This document shows, piece after piece, positions 23,992-33,222 of a stretch of 64,000 nt of DNA. The stretch is taken from NCBI GenBank assembly GCA_964489135.1, contig CAZAXK010000002.1, forward strand, positions 1 through 64,000, written 5' to 3'. The translations under genes were made by a program, and so were the position numbers. How positions within the stretch are numbered: position 1 is the first letter of the stretch; each line of letters begins with the position of its first letter. The notes beneath the pieces were generated by a model that did no database searches, was not told the origin of the DNA, and saw only the letters and a list, made by a program, of their open reading frames with translations. Origin of the DNA: JBBTQZ01 sp964489135 (GTDB lineage: Bacteria; Patescibacteriota; Minisyncoccia; Phycocordibacterales; WO2-35-19).

Positions 23992-24018
23992 AAAACCGCC
24001 CTTTTGTTGGGCGGTTTT
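23992..24018 (-). terminator. Rho-independent terminator of pilin 2
   Basis: AAAACCGCCC and GGGCGGTTTT form a perfect 10-bp stem with a 7-nt loop, directly after the pilin 2 gene. Confidence 0.85.
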
Positions 24019-24040
24019 GTAAAGCTACACTAAGCTTGAA

Positions 24041-24493
24041 CTAGCAGTCATAATCAGAGGCGCTGATCACGTTTGTGCCACCGACAGATTTAGCACTGCC
24101 AGCATAGTCCACGCACCAGAAACCACCACCTGGAAGGGTTGCTACCATAGCCCACTTATCAGCAGTGCTGAAGCATGCCTCAGCCGAAGAAGCGGCGTTG
24201 ATCGAGGTCAAGTATTGGCTAACATTTGTGTTTGCAGAACCACAGGAGTTGTTGGTGTTAAACAAGTTGTTGTAAGAAGCTGTGTTGCTGTCGTAATAAA
24301 GCTCGGCAGCAGCTCGAAGTCCAGATAGTTCGGACTTCATCTTGGCATCATTACCCTTCTGCCTTGCGGTGTTAAGAGAAGCTAGCACCACTGACGAAAG
24401 GATACCGATGATGGCGATAACCACCAACAGTTCGATGAGTGTAAAACCCTTCGATGAACTCAGGATATTACATTTGTTTTTTAATTTAGACAT
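24041..24493 (-). CDS. Major type IV pilin 2
   Basis: 150 aa. Class III signal SSSKGFTLIELLVVIAIIGILSSV, then the helix and an exported head with a Cys pattern (NSCGS, EACFST, FWCVDY, YDC). The first ~80 codons and the 5' UTR are identical in DNA to pilin 1, and the C-terminal heads diverge. It has its own promoter region and terminator, as expected for a highly expressed structural subunit. Confidence 0.92.
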   Translation of the reverse strand: MSKLKNKCNILSSSKGFTLIELLVVIAIIGILSSVVLASLNTARQKGNDAKMKSELSGLRAAAELYYDSNTASYNNLFNTNNSCGSANTNVSQYLTSINAASSAEACFSTADKWAMVATLPGGGFWCVDYAGSAKSVGGTNVISASDYDC

Positions 24494-24521
24494 TTATATT
24501 TGATTAATAACTTTTACTAAT

Positions 24522-24535
24522 CTCTCTCGAGAGAG
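24522..24535. promoter_or_regulatory. 14-bp palindrome upstream of pilin 2
   Basis: CTCTCTCGAGAGAG is a perfect palindrome about 30 bp upstream of the pilin 2 start. It is not present upstream of pilin 1, whose 5' region diverges just there. Possible operator; function not shown. Confidence 0.35.
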
Positions 24536-24621
24536 TAGCTTGTACAATCGACCTTGTTTATAAGCCTACCGTAAATTATAAACAAAATACCCTCCCAAAA
24601 AATGTACGGTGTGGATAATAA

Positions 24622-25833
24622 CTATTGTACAGTCGAAGCGACATTGTAGATCGGCATCAAGACGGAGGCGAGCAAAATACCCACTCCTAAGCCCAAAGCC
24701 ACAATCATCACTGGCTCAATCAGGCCGACAAGCGTGTCGACTGCATTCATCACTTCGCGCTGGTAGAATTTGGCCATTGTCTTGAGAATACTGCCTGTTT
24801 CTCCAGACTCCTCGCCAACTTTTATCATCTGAATCAAAATCTTCGGCATATCGTCAGTGTCGCTCAAAGCTTCCGAAAGAGGTCGTCCGGCCTTAACCTT
24901 TATTACCGCTGTTTCCAAAAGGGTTTTGTAGGCCTCATTATCGATAATCGCCGCCGTTACTTCGATCGCTTTGAGGATTGGGATACCGCTCGATACCATA
25001 GTGCTCATATTGTCGGCAAAGCGCGAAACATAGAGCTTGCGATACAGATCCCCGACGTAAGGTACGTGGAGCCGCGCACTAGCAACCCACTCTCTGCCTT
25101 CTGGTGTTCTGAAGTACCACACAAGCATCGTTATACCAAAGAGCAATCCGACGATTATATATACGTAGCCATGCACAAAGAAGTCACTCACCGCAAAAAC
25201 TGCTTTGGTATAGAAAGGTATTTGCTGTCCGGAATCCTTAATGATCGCTGCGATTTTCGGCACAATAACGGTAAACATGAGCACCATCACCGAAATAAAG
25301 GTAAAGATAACAAATGCCGGATAGATAAGAGCGTTCTTGGCTTTAGAAGTCACTTCATAAGTGCGATCCAGATAGTCGGCCAAGTAAGAAAAAGTTTTGT
25401 CGATTCTGCCAGATTCTTCACCAGACCTAACCATATTCACATAAAAGTCTGAGAACACATCGGGGTGTTTGGCGAGTGCCCCCGAAATCGAGCTTCCGCC
25501 CTGCAGATCGTCTACAACCTGCAAAAGCTTTTTGCGAAGCTGAGGATTTTCAGCTTCAGTCGCAATAAGTTTGAAGACTCGCAGAGCCGATACTTGAGCT
25601 TCGAACAAGGTCGATATCTGCCGCGAAAGAATAACGATCTCCTTATTAGAAATTCTATTGAAAATTGAAATTTCGCGTAAGAGGCCTCCTCCACCCTCTT
25701 CTTTTTCCTTGATATAAGAGAGGATAAGACCCTTCTGTTGAAGAGCCTTAATCGCGCTTTCCACACCAAAAGCTTCTATCTCCCCCTCTTCCTTGGCTCC
25801 CGACTGGTTTATGGCTTTGAAAACGAAAATCAT
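24622..25833 (-). CDS. pilC: Type IV pilus inner-membrane platform protein PilC
   Basis: 403 aa GspF/PilC family. Two repeated cytoplasmic domains (about 65-190 and 265-390), each with the KxG/SGEESG-type motifs (MVRSGEESGRIDKTF; IKVGEESGETGSIL), and three membrane helices. It couples the PilB/PilT ATPases to pilin assembly. Confidence 0.94.
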   Translation of the reverse strand: MIFVFKAINQSGAKEEGEIEAFGVESAIKALQQKGLILSYIKEKEEGGGGLLREISIFNRISNKEIVILSRQISTLFEAQVSALRVFKLIATEAENPQLRKKLLQVVDDLQGGSSISGALAKHPDVFSDFYVNMVRSGEESGRIDKTFSYLADYLDRTYEVTSKAKNALIYPAFVIFTFISVMVLMFTVIVPKIAAIIKDSGQQIPFYTKAVFAVSDFFVHGYVYIIVGLLFGITMLVWYFRTPEGREWVASARLHVPYVGDLYRKLYVSRFADNMSTMVSSGIPILKAIEVTAAIIDNEAYKTLLETAVIKVKAGRPLSEALSDTDDMPKILIQMIKVGEESGETGSILKTMAKFYQREVMNAVDTLVGLIEPVMIVALGLGVGILLASVLMPIYNVASTVQ

Positions 25834-25838
25834 TTTGG

Positions 25839-26888
25839 TTAGAGCATTTTCTCGAGCACACGAGGATTATTGGAATAAAGGTAAGCATTTTCCACAGAAA
25901 TCTCTCCGGCTTGCACCCGACTAACCAAGCACCGGTTGAAGTCGATCATGCCTTCCTGAGATCCTGTCTCGATTACGGTCGCAAGCTCATGGGTTCGTTT
26001 GTCTCGTATAAGGTTCGCTACTGCCGGCGTGTTCAACATAAGTTCAAAACAAGGTATAAGCCCACCAGACACGCGAGGCAAGAGACGTTGAGAAAATATA
26101 CCGGAAAGCGAAGATGCCAGCTGAAGTCGGATCTGGTTTTGTTGATTGGGCGGGAAAGAATCGAGTATACGATCCACTGTCTGAGCCGCGTTGTTGGTGT
26201 GAAGTGTAGAAAATACCAAATGTCCGGTCTCGGCCGCACTTACGGCAGTAGACATCGTTTCCGGATCCCGCATCTCACCCACCATTATGACATTGACATC
26301 AGCCCGGAAGGAATCATGAAGTCCAGCCGCAAAGCTCGGGGTATCAATGCCCACCTCTCTCTGATGGATAATCGATTTATTTTGAATAAAGAGGTACTCG
26401 ATCGGGTCTTCGATCGTAATAATATTTTCTAGCCGGTCATTGTTGATTGAATTGACGAGTGATGCGAGCGTAGTCGATTTGCCGTGGCCAGTAGGCCCAA
26501 CCACCAGAAAGAATCCGGCTTTAAGTCTGGCAAAATTCTCGAGAGACTCTGGCAGGTTCAGTTCGGCAATGGTAGGGATTTTGCTTTGAATATGCCTGAA
26601 GGCCATACAGATTTTTTGGCTATCAAGAAAGGCGTGCGCCCTAAACCGCTCCCCTTTATGAGTATAGGCAAAGTCGGCACTTTGATTCTTTTCGAAATAT
26701 TCTCGTCGATCTGCGCGCAGGACGCTATTCAAAATTTTCTCCGTGTCCGTCTTAGACAATGGGCCATACTTTGATAGAGGGACCAAAGAACCAGAGATCC
26801 TGACGTACGGCACGCGATCCTCCGAAAGATGCAGATCAGAAGCGCCTTCCTTTACCACAAGGTCAATCAGATTGTCGATTTCAACCAT
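25839..26888 (-). CDS. pilT: Twitching motility ATPase PilT
   Basis: 349 aa. Walker A GPTGHGKS (131-138), Asp box and Walker B VIMVGEMRDPETM, His box TGHLVFSTLHTN, and the C-terminal retraction motif region with GLIPCFE in place of the usual AIRNLI-type context. It powers pilus retraction. It overlaps closely with pilC (5 bp apart). Confidence 0.94.
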   Translation of the reverse strand: MVEIDNLIDLVVKEGASDLHLSEDRVPYVRISGSLVPLSKYGPLSKTDTEKILNSVLRADRREYFEKNQSADFAYTHKGERFRAHAFLDSQKICMAFRHIQSKIPTIAELNLPESLENFARLKAGFFLVVGPTGHGKSTTLASLVNSINNDRLENIITIEDPIEYLFIQNKSIIHQREVGIDTPSFAAGLHDSFRADVNVIMVGEMRDPETMSTAVSAAETGHLVFSTLHTNNAAQTVDRILDSFPPNQQNQIRLQLASSLSGIFSQRLLPRVSGGLIPCFELMLNTPAVANLIRDKRTHELATVIETGSQEGMIDFNRCLVSRVQAGEISVENAYLYSNNPRVLEKML

Positions 26889-26890
26889 AA

Positions 26891-27289
26891 TTATTTTGGG
26901 CTAAATTTCTTCATAATTTTGAGAGCTTGTTCGACAACTTCACTCGGCGTAGCGGAAGCCTTGATAAGATACCCAGCCACCCCCAGAGCATCCGCTCGTT
27001 TGGTATCCCCTTCCTCACTTTGGTTGGTGAGCATGACGATCGGAATATCTTCAGCTAGATTATTCTTCCTTATATGTTCGAGAGTTTCGAGGCCATCAAG
27101 CTCAGGCAGGACTATATCGAGCAAAATCAAGTCTGCGGTTTCGCCCGCGTTCAACTTTTCTATAAGTTCTTTGCCCGATTTGCAAACCACCACCGACACG
27201 TCGCTCGTGGCAAACTTGTGCGAATACATATCTACCAAGAAATCGTCGTCATCAACTATTATTATTTTGTTCTTTTTGTCCTCACTCAT
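26891..27289 (-). CDS. CheY-like response regulator in the pilus operon
   Basis: 132 aa single receiver domain: acidic pocket DDDD near residue 13, phospho-acceptor Asp in LILLDIVLP (about 57), Thr in VMLTN, Lys in YLIKASATP. No output domain, so it acts by protein contact, probably on PilT or PilB between which it lies (inference). Confidence 0.92.
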   Translation of the reverse strand: MSEDKKNKIIIVDDDDFLVDMYSHKFATSDVSVVVCKSGKELIEKLNAGETADLILLDIVLPELDGLETLEHIRKNNLAEDIPIVMLTNQSEEGDTKRADALGVAGYLIKASATPSEVVEQALKIMKKFSPK

Positions 27290-27324
27290 AAGATCAATAT
27301 AGCATTTCGAGAGTTACGAAACCA

Positions 27325-29112
27325 TTACAAAGTGTTGACTTCCTCGAATGGTATCTTGCGTTCGAAGGCCTTTATAATCGCGTCTTCCTTCATCGTCATC
27401 ATGCCTTTACTACGCGCATACTTCCATATCTCTTGCTCAGTGGGATTTTTGAGAATTATCTGCTCCATATCGCGATCCACCTCAAGAACTTCCATGACCG
27501 CCACACGGCCCCTTACCCCGTTTGGACAGTCCGGACCGGGCGAAATTTCATAGACCTCTTTGCCAAACTTGACTTCTTTTTTATAAATATCGGGCAAATC
27601 TTCAAATTCTTTCTTTATCATGATTTCGATTCCGCCCTCCACCTTGATCGGCTTGCCAGCGCCAGGGCAAAGCGAACGTACCAGTCGCTGAGCGATAGTC
27701 ATAGCCAAAGTCGGCGCAATGAGGTATGGGTCGACACCCATGTCCACCAATCGAGGAACAACCCCAATAGCGTTGTTGGTGTGGATGGTCGAGAGCACCA
27801 AGTGGCCGGTAAGCGCCGCTTGGATAGCAAGCTGAGCAGTCTCCTTGTCTCGAATCTCACCCACCATGATAATATCGGGGTCTTGACGCAAGGTTGTGCG
27901 CAACCCATCAGCAAAGGTGTAGCCGATCTCCGGCCGGACTTGCGATTGGCTTAGCCCGTCGATATTGTATTCGATCGGATCTTCGAGAGACAGCACGTTC
28001 TTGTGATCTTTGTCCACCTCGTTGACCATCGAATAAAGAGTGGTGGACTTTCCGCTTCCAGTCGGTCCGGATATCAGGATAAGACCATAAGGCCTATCAA
28101 GCACGGCCCTGATTCTTTTTAGGTTCTTCTCGGTAAGCCCGAGGTCCTCAAGTTTCAAAACTCCTTTGGCTTGGTCGAGGATACGGATCACCACTTTCTC
28201 TCCGAAATAAGTTGGGAAGGTAGAAACACGAAAATCAACCTTCCTTTCATTTAGTTTGGCACTAAATCTTCCGTCCTGAGGTTTGCGCTTTTCATCGAGA
28301 CGCATGTTCGACATGATTTTTATACGAGCAGCCACAGCCGAATGAACTCTTGCCGGCAAGACCAAGCTTGTGTTCATCACACCATCAATACGGAATCGTA
28401 CTCGAACATTGGTGGCTGTCGGCTCGATATGGATGTCGGAAGCCCGACCATCGATAGCATAGCGCAACATCGTAGCCACGATCTTGGTCACCGGCGCACT
28501 CTCAACCATCTTGGCCCCATCGGCTCGATCAGCATCAGAAAGGTCGGTCTGGACACCAGTTTCTGTTTCTTGTTCGGCTTCTTTTTCTCCTTCTTTACCT
28601 GCTTTGGCGTTTGTGGTTTGTTCCTTTTCACTAGACTCGGTCACAAATTCAGTTTCGAGCTCCGTTAAGGCCTTGGTCACCTCGCCCGAGAGACCCTTGT
28701 AGAGCGCTATAACTTTCTGAAAATCTTCTTCGGAAATGAGAAAGAGCTTGAAAGGCAAATTTATTTTGGACGAAATAAAGTTCAGTGCATCCCGAGCAGA
28801 TATGTTGTCCGGATCTGTTATGCCCACTTCCAACACACCCTGAGATAGGCCAAGCGGAACAAATTTATAATAAACGGCGGCTTCCTCTGGTATATAATCC
28901 AGAATCTTCCCAGTTATCTTGGAAACATCAATTGGCATTATAGGTACGCCATAATATTCCGCCTTGGCACGTAAAAGGTCTTGTGCATCGACGCCCATCG
29001 AAATAAGAATGTCTTCCATAGGCGCGCTGCTGCCAGCAACTTTTTGCTTAATTGCGGACAAATCTTTCTGCTCGATTATGCCCTGTTTTACCAAAACATC
29101 TAGTACACTCAT
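27325..29112 (-). CDS. pilB: Type IV pilus assembly ATPase PilB
   Basis: 595 aa. An N-terminal MshEN-like domain (about 1-140), a charged linker (about 155-195), then the GspE ATPase core: Walker A SGPTGSGKS, Asp box, IIMVGEIRDKETA, His box TGHLVLSTIHTN. The tetracysteine zinc site normally found between the last motifs keeps only two cysteines (RSLCPG and GPDCPN). It powers pilus extension. Confidence 0.94.
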   Translation of the reverse strand: MSVLDVLVKQGIIEQKDLSAIKQKVAGSSAPMEDILISMGVDAQDLLRAKAEYYGVPIMPIDVSKITGKILDYIPEEAAVYYKFVPLGLSQGVLEVGITDPDNISARDALNFISSKINLPFKLFLISEEDFQKVIALYKGLSGEVTKALTELETEFVTESSEKEQTTNAKAGKEGEKEAEQETETGVQTDLSDADRADGAKMVESAPVTKIVATMLRYAIDGRASDIHIEPTATNVRVRFRIDGVMNTSLVLPARVHSAVAARIKIMSNMRLDEKRKPQDGRFSAKLNERKVDFRVSTFPTYFGEKVVIRILDQAKGVLKLEDLGLTEKNLKRIRAVLDRPYGLILISGPTGSGKSTTLYSMVNEVDKDHKNVLSLEDPIEYNIDGLSQSQVRPEIGYTFADGLRTTLRQDPDIIMVGEIRDKETAQLAIQAALTGHLVLSTIHTNNAIGVVPRLVDMGVDPYLIAPTLAMTIAQRLVRSLCPGAGKPIKVEGGIEIMIKKEFEDLPDIYKKEVKFGKEVYEISPGPDCPNGVRGRVAVMEVLEVDRDMEQIILKNPTEQEIWKYARSKGMMTMKEDAIIKAFERKIPFEEVNTL

Positions 29113-29128
29113 TTTTTATTTTGTTACT

Positions 29129-29413
29129 TTATCTGCCGACCACAGCCGCAAAAGGATTGATGCGACCTAGAGGAACAACGGGAAGCTTAGTTTCAATACT
29201 AGTGAAAGTCCCAAATTTGGGATCTTGAAATACCGCTAAATCCAAATTGATTTGCTCTATCTTGGTCCAGTTCTCCTCTATCTTTGGGCTAAGAACCAAA
29301 TTTTCCGGTTTCTCGATTGGTTTGACAAAGTTGACTTTGTATAAAATGGACAAACCACCAACTAAAACAGCGATGAGAACATTAAGGTTTTTGCGTTTTT
29401 TGACTGGGGGCAT
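29129..29413 (-). CDS. Small pilus protein (PilP-like position)
   Basis: 94 aa with one N-terminal membrane helix (about 11-28) after a basic start. It ends LGRINPFAAV, reminiscent of the NPF end seen in short pilus inner-membrane proteins. Between pilB and pilO, where pilP often is. No lipobox is visible. Assignment rests on position. Confidence 0.6.
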   Translation of the reverse strand: MPPVKKRKNLNVLIAVLVGGLSILYKVNFVKPIEKPENLVLSPKIEENWTKIEQINLDLAVFQDPKFGTFTSIETKLPVVPLGRINPFAAVVGR

Positions 29414-29422
29414 GTGCGTGAA

Positions 29423-29965
29423 TTAGTTGGACCAATAAGTATCAAGCGAGACGTCGTATTTATAAATACCCTTATCACCGGAGGAAACTTTGACGGTCTT
29501 TATGTCCATAATCCGAAGACTTCTTTCTAAGTCGTTCATGAAATCGTTGAATTTATCGTAAGTGGCAGAAAACTCGAAAGATATGGTGGCCGATTTGTAG
29601 CTACTTTGCATTTGCTCCGCCTCTTCTACCGAACCAGCCGCGGCAGAATTGTCGGTCGAAGAAATCTGTTTGAGAGAGATTCCATGTCGAGATGCGACAG
29701 CGTCAATATCAGCAACCAGTTTTACAAAATTCAACGAACTTGGAATCAGAGTCTCGATCTTGGTTGTGTCGGCCCCGCTCACACGATTGAAGTCGGCAAG
29801 CAGAGTGTTTTTTCTTGTTTCTATTTCGGTGGCTCGGGAAACCATTTCGGCGTAAGCCGACTTTTCATCCATGAGTACGGACAAGTCTTTGACAGCAGGC
29901 ATAGCAAAGGCGTAAGCCACGGAGACAGCTATGATTATGTATGAAAATGCAGAAGTTGAACTCAT
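29423..29965 (-). CDS. pilO: Type IV pilus protein PilO-like
   Basis: 180 aa. Single N-terminal membrane helix, coiled coil (about 30-65), then a ferredoxin-like domain. The family match is by architecture and by order pilM-pilN-pilO. PilN and PilO form the periplasmic alignment complex. Confidence 0.75.
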   Translation of the reverse strand: MSSTSAFSYIIIAVSVAYAFAMPAVKDLSVLMDEKSAYAEMVSRATEIETRKNTLLADFNRVSGADTTKIETLIPSSLNFVKLVADIDAVASRHGISLKQISSTDNSAAAGSVEEAEQMQSSYKSATISFEFSATYDKFNDFMNDLERSLRIMDIKTVKVSSGDKGIYKYDVSLDTYWSN

Positions 29966-29974
29966 TTTGGTGTT

Positions 29975-30661
29975 TTATAGATCTTCAAAATTAGGCATAC
30001 TGGTATCAATCTCTTCTAGGCCGGTCACTGATACATCCTCGCTACTCTTGACTGCTCCCCCAGTCGTGCTACCAGTGGAGACATTTGGTGAATAGACTGC
30101 AACGGATGGTTCGACGAGCAAAGTCACTTTGAAAGAAATGCGACCACCTTCGGTAGACGAAAGTTCCGAAAAATCAGCCGATTTTACTTCCTTCAGCTTG
30201 GACATCGCCTCGCCCTGCAACGCCAAGGTAGCGTAATTTGGAGCAATACCCGAAAGACTGATACTAAGCTCCCCCGTCGGTAGGAAGCGATAGCTTAGCT
30301 CGTTGAAACTAACTGTCTGAACAGTGTTGTCTGCAAGCAGGGACAGAAAATTGGTTACGACTTTGTGTTTGACCACAACCTCTCGGCTGGCCGAAAGCTT
30401 TTTGCTGAAAGCAAACATCTTGTCGATCGTCGACACATCGACACTCTCTTCAGCCAAAGCAAGTTCAGATTTGAGATCGGTGATCGAGCTTTTGACCACT
30501 TGCTTATAACCAATAACCCCTACGGTCAATAATAAGACGCCCAGGAAAAGCAAGAGAGCAAGCACTCCAAACAACCCAGTTGAACCTCTGCGCGTCGTTT
30601 CTGTCGGCACATACCCGCCAACCCCTTTGGGAATAAACGATGATTGAAAGCTGTTTGCCAT
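29975..30661 (-). CDS. pilN: Type IV pilus protein PilN-like
   Basis: 228 aa. A membrane helix (about 32-52), then coiled coil and ferredoxin-like core, and a Ser/Thr-rich acidic tail. An N-terminal tail (about 1-28) could bind PilM, but the classical INLLPWR motif is absent. Position after pilM supports the call. Confidence 0.72.
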   Translation of the reverse strand: MANSFQSSFIPKGVGGYVPTETTRRGSTGLFGVLALLLFLGVLLLTVGVIGYKQVVKSSITDLKSELALAEESVDVSTIDKMFAFSKKLSASREVVVKHKVVTNFLSLLADNTVQTVSFNELSYRFLPTGELSISLSGIAPNYATLALQGEAMSKLKEVKSADFSELSSTEGGRISFKVTLLVEPSVAVYSPNVSTGSTTGGAVKSSEDVSVTGLEEIDTSMPNFEDL

Positions 30662-30738
30662 TTACAACAATTATACCTTATGCACACAAAAACAAGTAAA
30701 ATTACTTGTTGATTACTTTTCGATTTAGTACGTACCTC

Positions 30739-31836
30739 TTACCCTTCCTGCAAGGCGCGGAGAGCGCATCCAGCCGCCACAGCAAACTCCGGACCAGTTT
30801 GCCTCAAAATATTCTCCAAGAAGGCCGGAACTTCTATTTTTTCAAACGGATTGCCAGAAATCACCTCGACTTTGAAATTCTCTTGGGCCAACTCTCTAAA
30901 ACCTTTGAGAGCGGATCCGCCCCCAACCAAAAATACTGACTTGATATTGCGATTGTGCTTTTTCTGATAAGCAAAGAGAAAGCGGTTGGCTTCGGAGAAA
31001 ATGAAGTCAGCGACGAGTCCAACTGCTTCCGACAAGTCGGCTCCGCTACTAACCTTCCCCATACCCACCGATCTCTTCATTACCTCCGCTTCTTCCATGG
31101 AGATATTTAGGATTCTTGCAATGTTTGCGGTTATCTCTTGCGAACCGCGGTTTATCGTATGCGAATACTCTACGACTCCTCGATCGATTAGATAAAGCTT
31201 GGTGGTGGATGCCCCCATATCAAAAACCATTACCGGACCGGGCACCCCCTCAAGGATTGCCCGAATCGAGCTAAACACCTCTATCTCAAAGAATTTGGTA
31301 TCGAGAGAAGTTTTGTTTACAATTTCTTTGTATTGATTGATTATGTTGTTGTGTATAGCGACTAGCAAGATCTCTACCGTTTTCTTCTGCGTATCGAATT
31401 TCTGTTCGTCTTCGTTTTCAACAGGCGGGATGATAGACCAATCGATTGCGACTTCACTCACCGGCACAGGAATATACTTCCGTGCCTCAATCGGCACAAT
31501 AGCTTCGAGCTCTTTGCGCCCAACATCGGGTAGCTCAATTACCGAAAGTAGACTCGCCCGAAAAGGTATGGCGATCCCACAAGTGCGGGTAGTGATAGCT
31601 ACCTCCTTTTCAGCCAAGAGATCGCTCACCGCTTCGATGATCTTTTCGGTCGGCAAATTGACCGACTGACCAATCGTTGCCCCGCCGTATGGCCCGAGCG
31701 ACAGCTCACCATAGGTCTCGAGAACCGCCGTTTCCCCCCTACGCTTCAACTGCACCACCTTTATCGAAGAAGAGCCGATGTCGATACCGAGTGCACTCGT
31801 TTCTTGCTTTTTGAAGATGCCTGAAAGAAAGCTCAT
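30739..31836 (-). CDS. pilM: Type IV pilus ATPase-fold protein PilM
   Basis: 365 aa, actin-like. Phosphate motifs ALGIDIGSSSIKVVQLK and VMVFDMGASTTKLYLID, and GGGSALKGF. I chose ATG at 31836 rather than 31908 because a TATAAT box lies between them and the extension is unrelated to PilM. PilM is the cytoplasmic anchor of PilN. First gene of the pilMNOP-BT-C operon. Confidence 0.9.
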   Translation of the reverse strand: MSFLSGIFKKQETSALGIDIGSSSIKVVQLKRRGETAVLETYGELSLGPYGGATIGQSVNLPTEKIIEAVSDLLAEKEVAITTRTCGIAIPFRASLLSVIELPDVGRKELEAIVPIEARKYIPVPVSEVAIDWSIIPPVENEDEQKFDTQKKTVEILLVAIHNNIINQYKEIVNKTSLDTKFFEIEVFSSIRAILEGVPGPVMVFDMGASTTKLYLIDRGVVEYSHTINRGSQEITANIARILNISMEEAEVMKRSVGMGKVSSGADLSEAVGLVADFIFSEANRFLFAYQKKHNRNIKSVFLVGGGSALKGFRELAQENFKVEVISGNPFEKIEVPAFLENILRQTGPEFAVAAGCALRALQEG

Positions 31837-31855
31837 ATATAGTATGATTATAACA
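31836..31855. promoter_or_regulatory. Divergent promoter between pilM and comF
   Basis: Overlapping A/T-rich boxes within ~20 bp: TATAAT for pilM (complement of 31843-31848) and TATAGT for comF (31838-31843). Each start codon is 7-12 bp from its box, so both messages look nearly leaderless. Confidence 0.45.
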
Positions 31856-32496
31856 TGCGGAGTTTTATAGAAAAACTGCTCCAAGTGCTCATTCCCGAGG
31901 AAAATCATCTCCGTAAGCTCCTTGCTCTTGAACCAGTTGCGCTGAGAACGATCCTGCCCGAGTCAAATATTTACGGGCAAGACCTCTCCGCCCTCTTCGA
32001 CTATCAAAACAAGCTCGTAAGAATGTTGGTCAAAGCGGTTAAGTTTCGCAATAATCCAAGAGCTCGAAAAGTCGTGGCGGAACTTTTATGTGAAGACCTT
32101 TTGGAAATAACAAGCGATGCAAATCTGTTTAGCGGCGCGATTCCCATACTGGTCCCGATGCCAATGAGCAAAAAAGAGCGAGGCGAACGAGGCTACAACC
32201 AATGCGAAGAGTTGGTAAAAGAAATGACCAAAATATTTGGCTCGCAAGTGCGGACAGAGCTCGACCTATTGCAGAAAGTTCGCGATACAGAGCGCCAAGT
32301 ACATCTTTCGCGCGAGGCCCGCACCAAGAACCTTGACCGATCAATGGAAGTTGTCGATCCGCACCAAATCCTAAAAGACAAAAGTGTGGTAGTACTCGAC
32401 GACCTCTACACCACCGGCTCGACCTTTGCTGAAGCTCGCCGTGCCCTACTTCTAGGCGGAGCAAAGTCAGTCTACGGACTCTTTATCGCCCACTGA
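31855..32496 (+). CDS. comF: ComFC-like phosphoribosyltransferase
   Basis: 213 aa. PRTase motif VVVLDDLYTTGST (about 174-186) and the ComF-specific VPMPMSKKERGERGYNQCEELV. The N-terminal Cys-rich zinc module found in many ComF proteins is missing. ComFC is needed for DNA uptake in competence; with the type IV pilus next door this suggests natural transformation (inference). Confidence 0.83.
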   Translation: MRSFIEKLLQVLIPEENHLRKLLALEPVALRTILPESNIYGQDLSALFDYQNKLVRMLVKAVKFRNNPRARKVVAELLCEDLLEITSDANLFSGAIPILVPMPMSKKERGERGYNQCEELVKEMTKIFGSQVRTELDLLQKVRDTERQVHLSREARTKNLDRSMEVVDPHQILKDKSVVVLDDLYTTGSTFAEARRALLLGGAKSVYGLFIAH

Positions 32497-33222
32497 TTAG
32501 CCGAGGTTGCCGAGAAAAACTTTTTCTAAAATTCCTTTATTTATGATATCTTCCGGCCCACCCTCGACTACCACCCTGCCCTTATCGAGCACATAGGCAC
32601 GACTCGCAATTTCGAGCAGAGATTTGATATTGTGCTCTACCACCACAACTGCGATCTTTCTCCTTTCATTGATCTCTTTTATTTTCTGAAAAACTTCTTT
32701 GACAATCTTTGGCGCAAGCCCAAGAGAGGGTTCATCGAGAAGCAAAACCTTGGGGTCGATCATAAGTCCACGAGCGAGAGCCAGCATTTGTTGCTGGCCA
32801 CCCGATAAGGAACCAGATTTATCCTTCAACTTTGATCGAAGCATTGGAAATATATCCAAGACCTCCTCTACCCTTTTCGCAATAATCTTATTGTCTTTGA
32901 CTGCATAGCCACCGACTTCCAAATTCTCCTTGACCGTCAGGTGATGAAAAACCCTTCTACCTTGCGGCACGAAAGAAATACCCCTCTCCACCATTTCGTA
33001 AGACACTGGCCTTACCTCTTGCTCGTGCCAAAAGACCTTGCCTTTCTCTATCGGGGCAAGCCCAAAGATGGATTTCAGTATTGTAGACTTGCCAGCGCCA
33101 TTCGGCCCCATGAGCGCTACTATCTCCGCTTCGTCGACTTGCACACTTGCTCCATCAAGTGCCTTCACTCCGCCATAGTGGACGTGTATATCTTGGACTT
33201 TGAGTAAAATTTCTTTATTCAT
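32497..33222 (-). CDS. livF: Branched-chain amino acid ABC transporter ATPase LivF
   Basis: 241 aa ABC ATPase of the LivF type: Walker A GPNGAGKS, signature LSGGQQQM, Walker B VLLLDEPSLGLAP, His of the H-loop in VVEHN. It sits apart from livG by 4.3 kb. Downstream (minus strand) of the TrmB-like regulator gene with only one intervening base. Confidence 0.92.
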   Translation of the reverse strand: MNKEILLKVQDIHVHYGGVKALDGASVQVDEAEIVALMGPNGAGKSTILKSIFGLAPIEKGKVFWHEQEVRPVSYEMVERGISFVPQGRRVFHHLTVKENLEVGGYAVKDNKIIAKRVEEVLDIFPMLRSKLKDKSGSLSGGQQQMLALARGLMIDPKVLLLDEPSLGLAPKIVKEVFQKIKEINERRKIAVVVVEHNIKSLLEIASRAYVLDKGRVVVEGGPEDIINKGILEKVFLGNLG

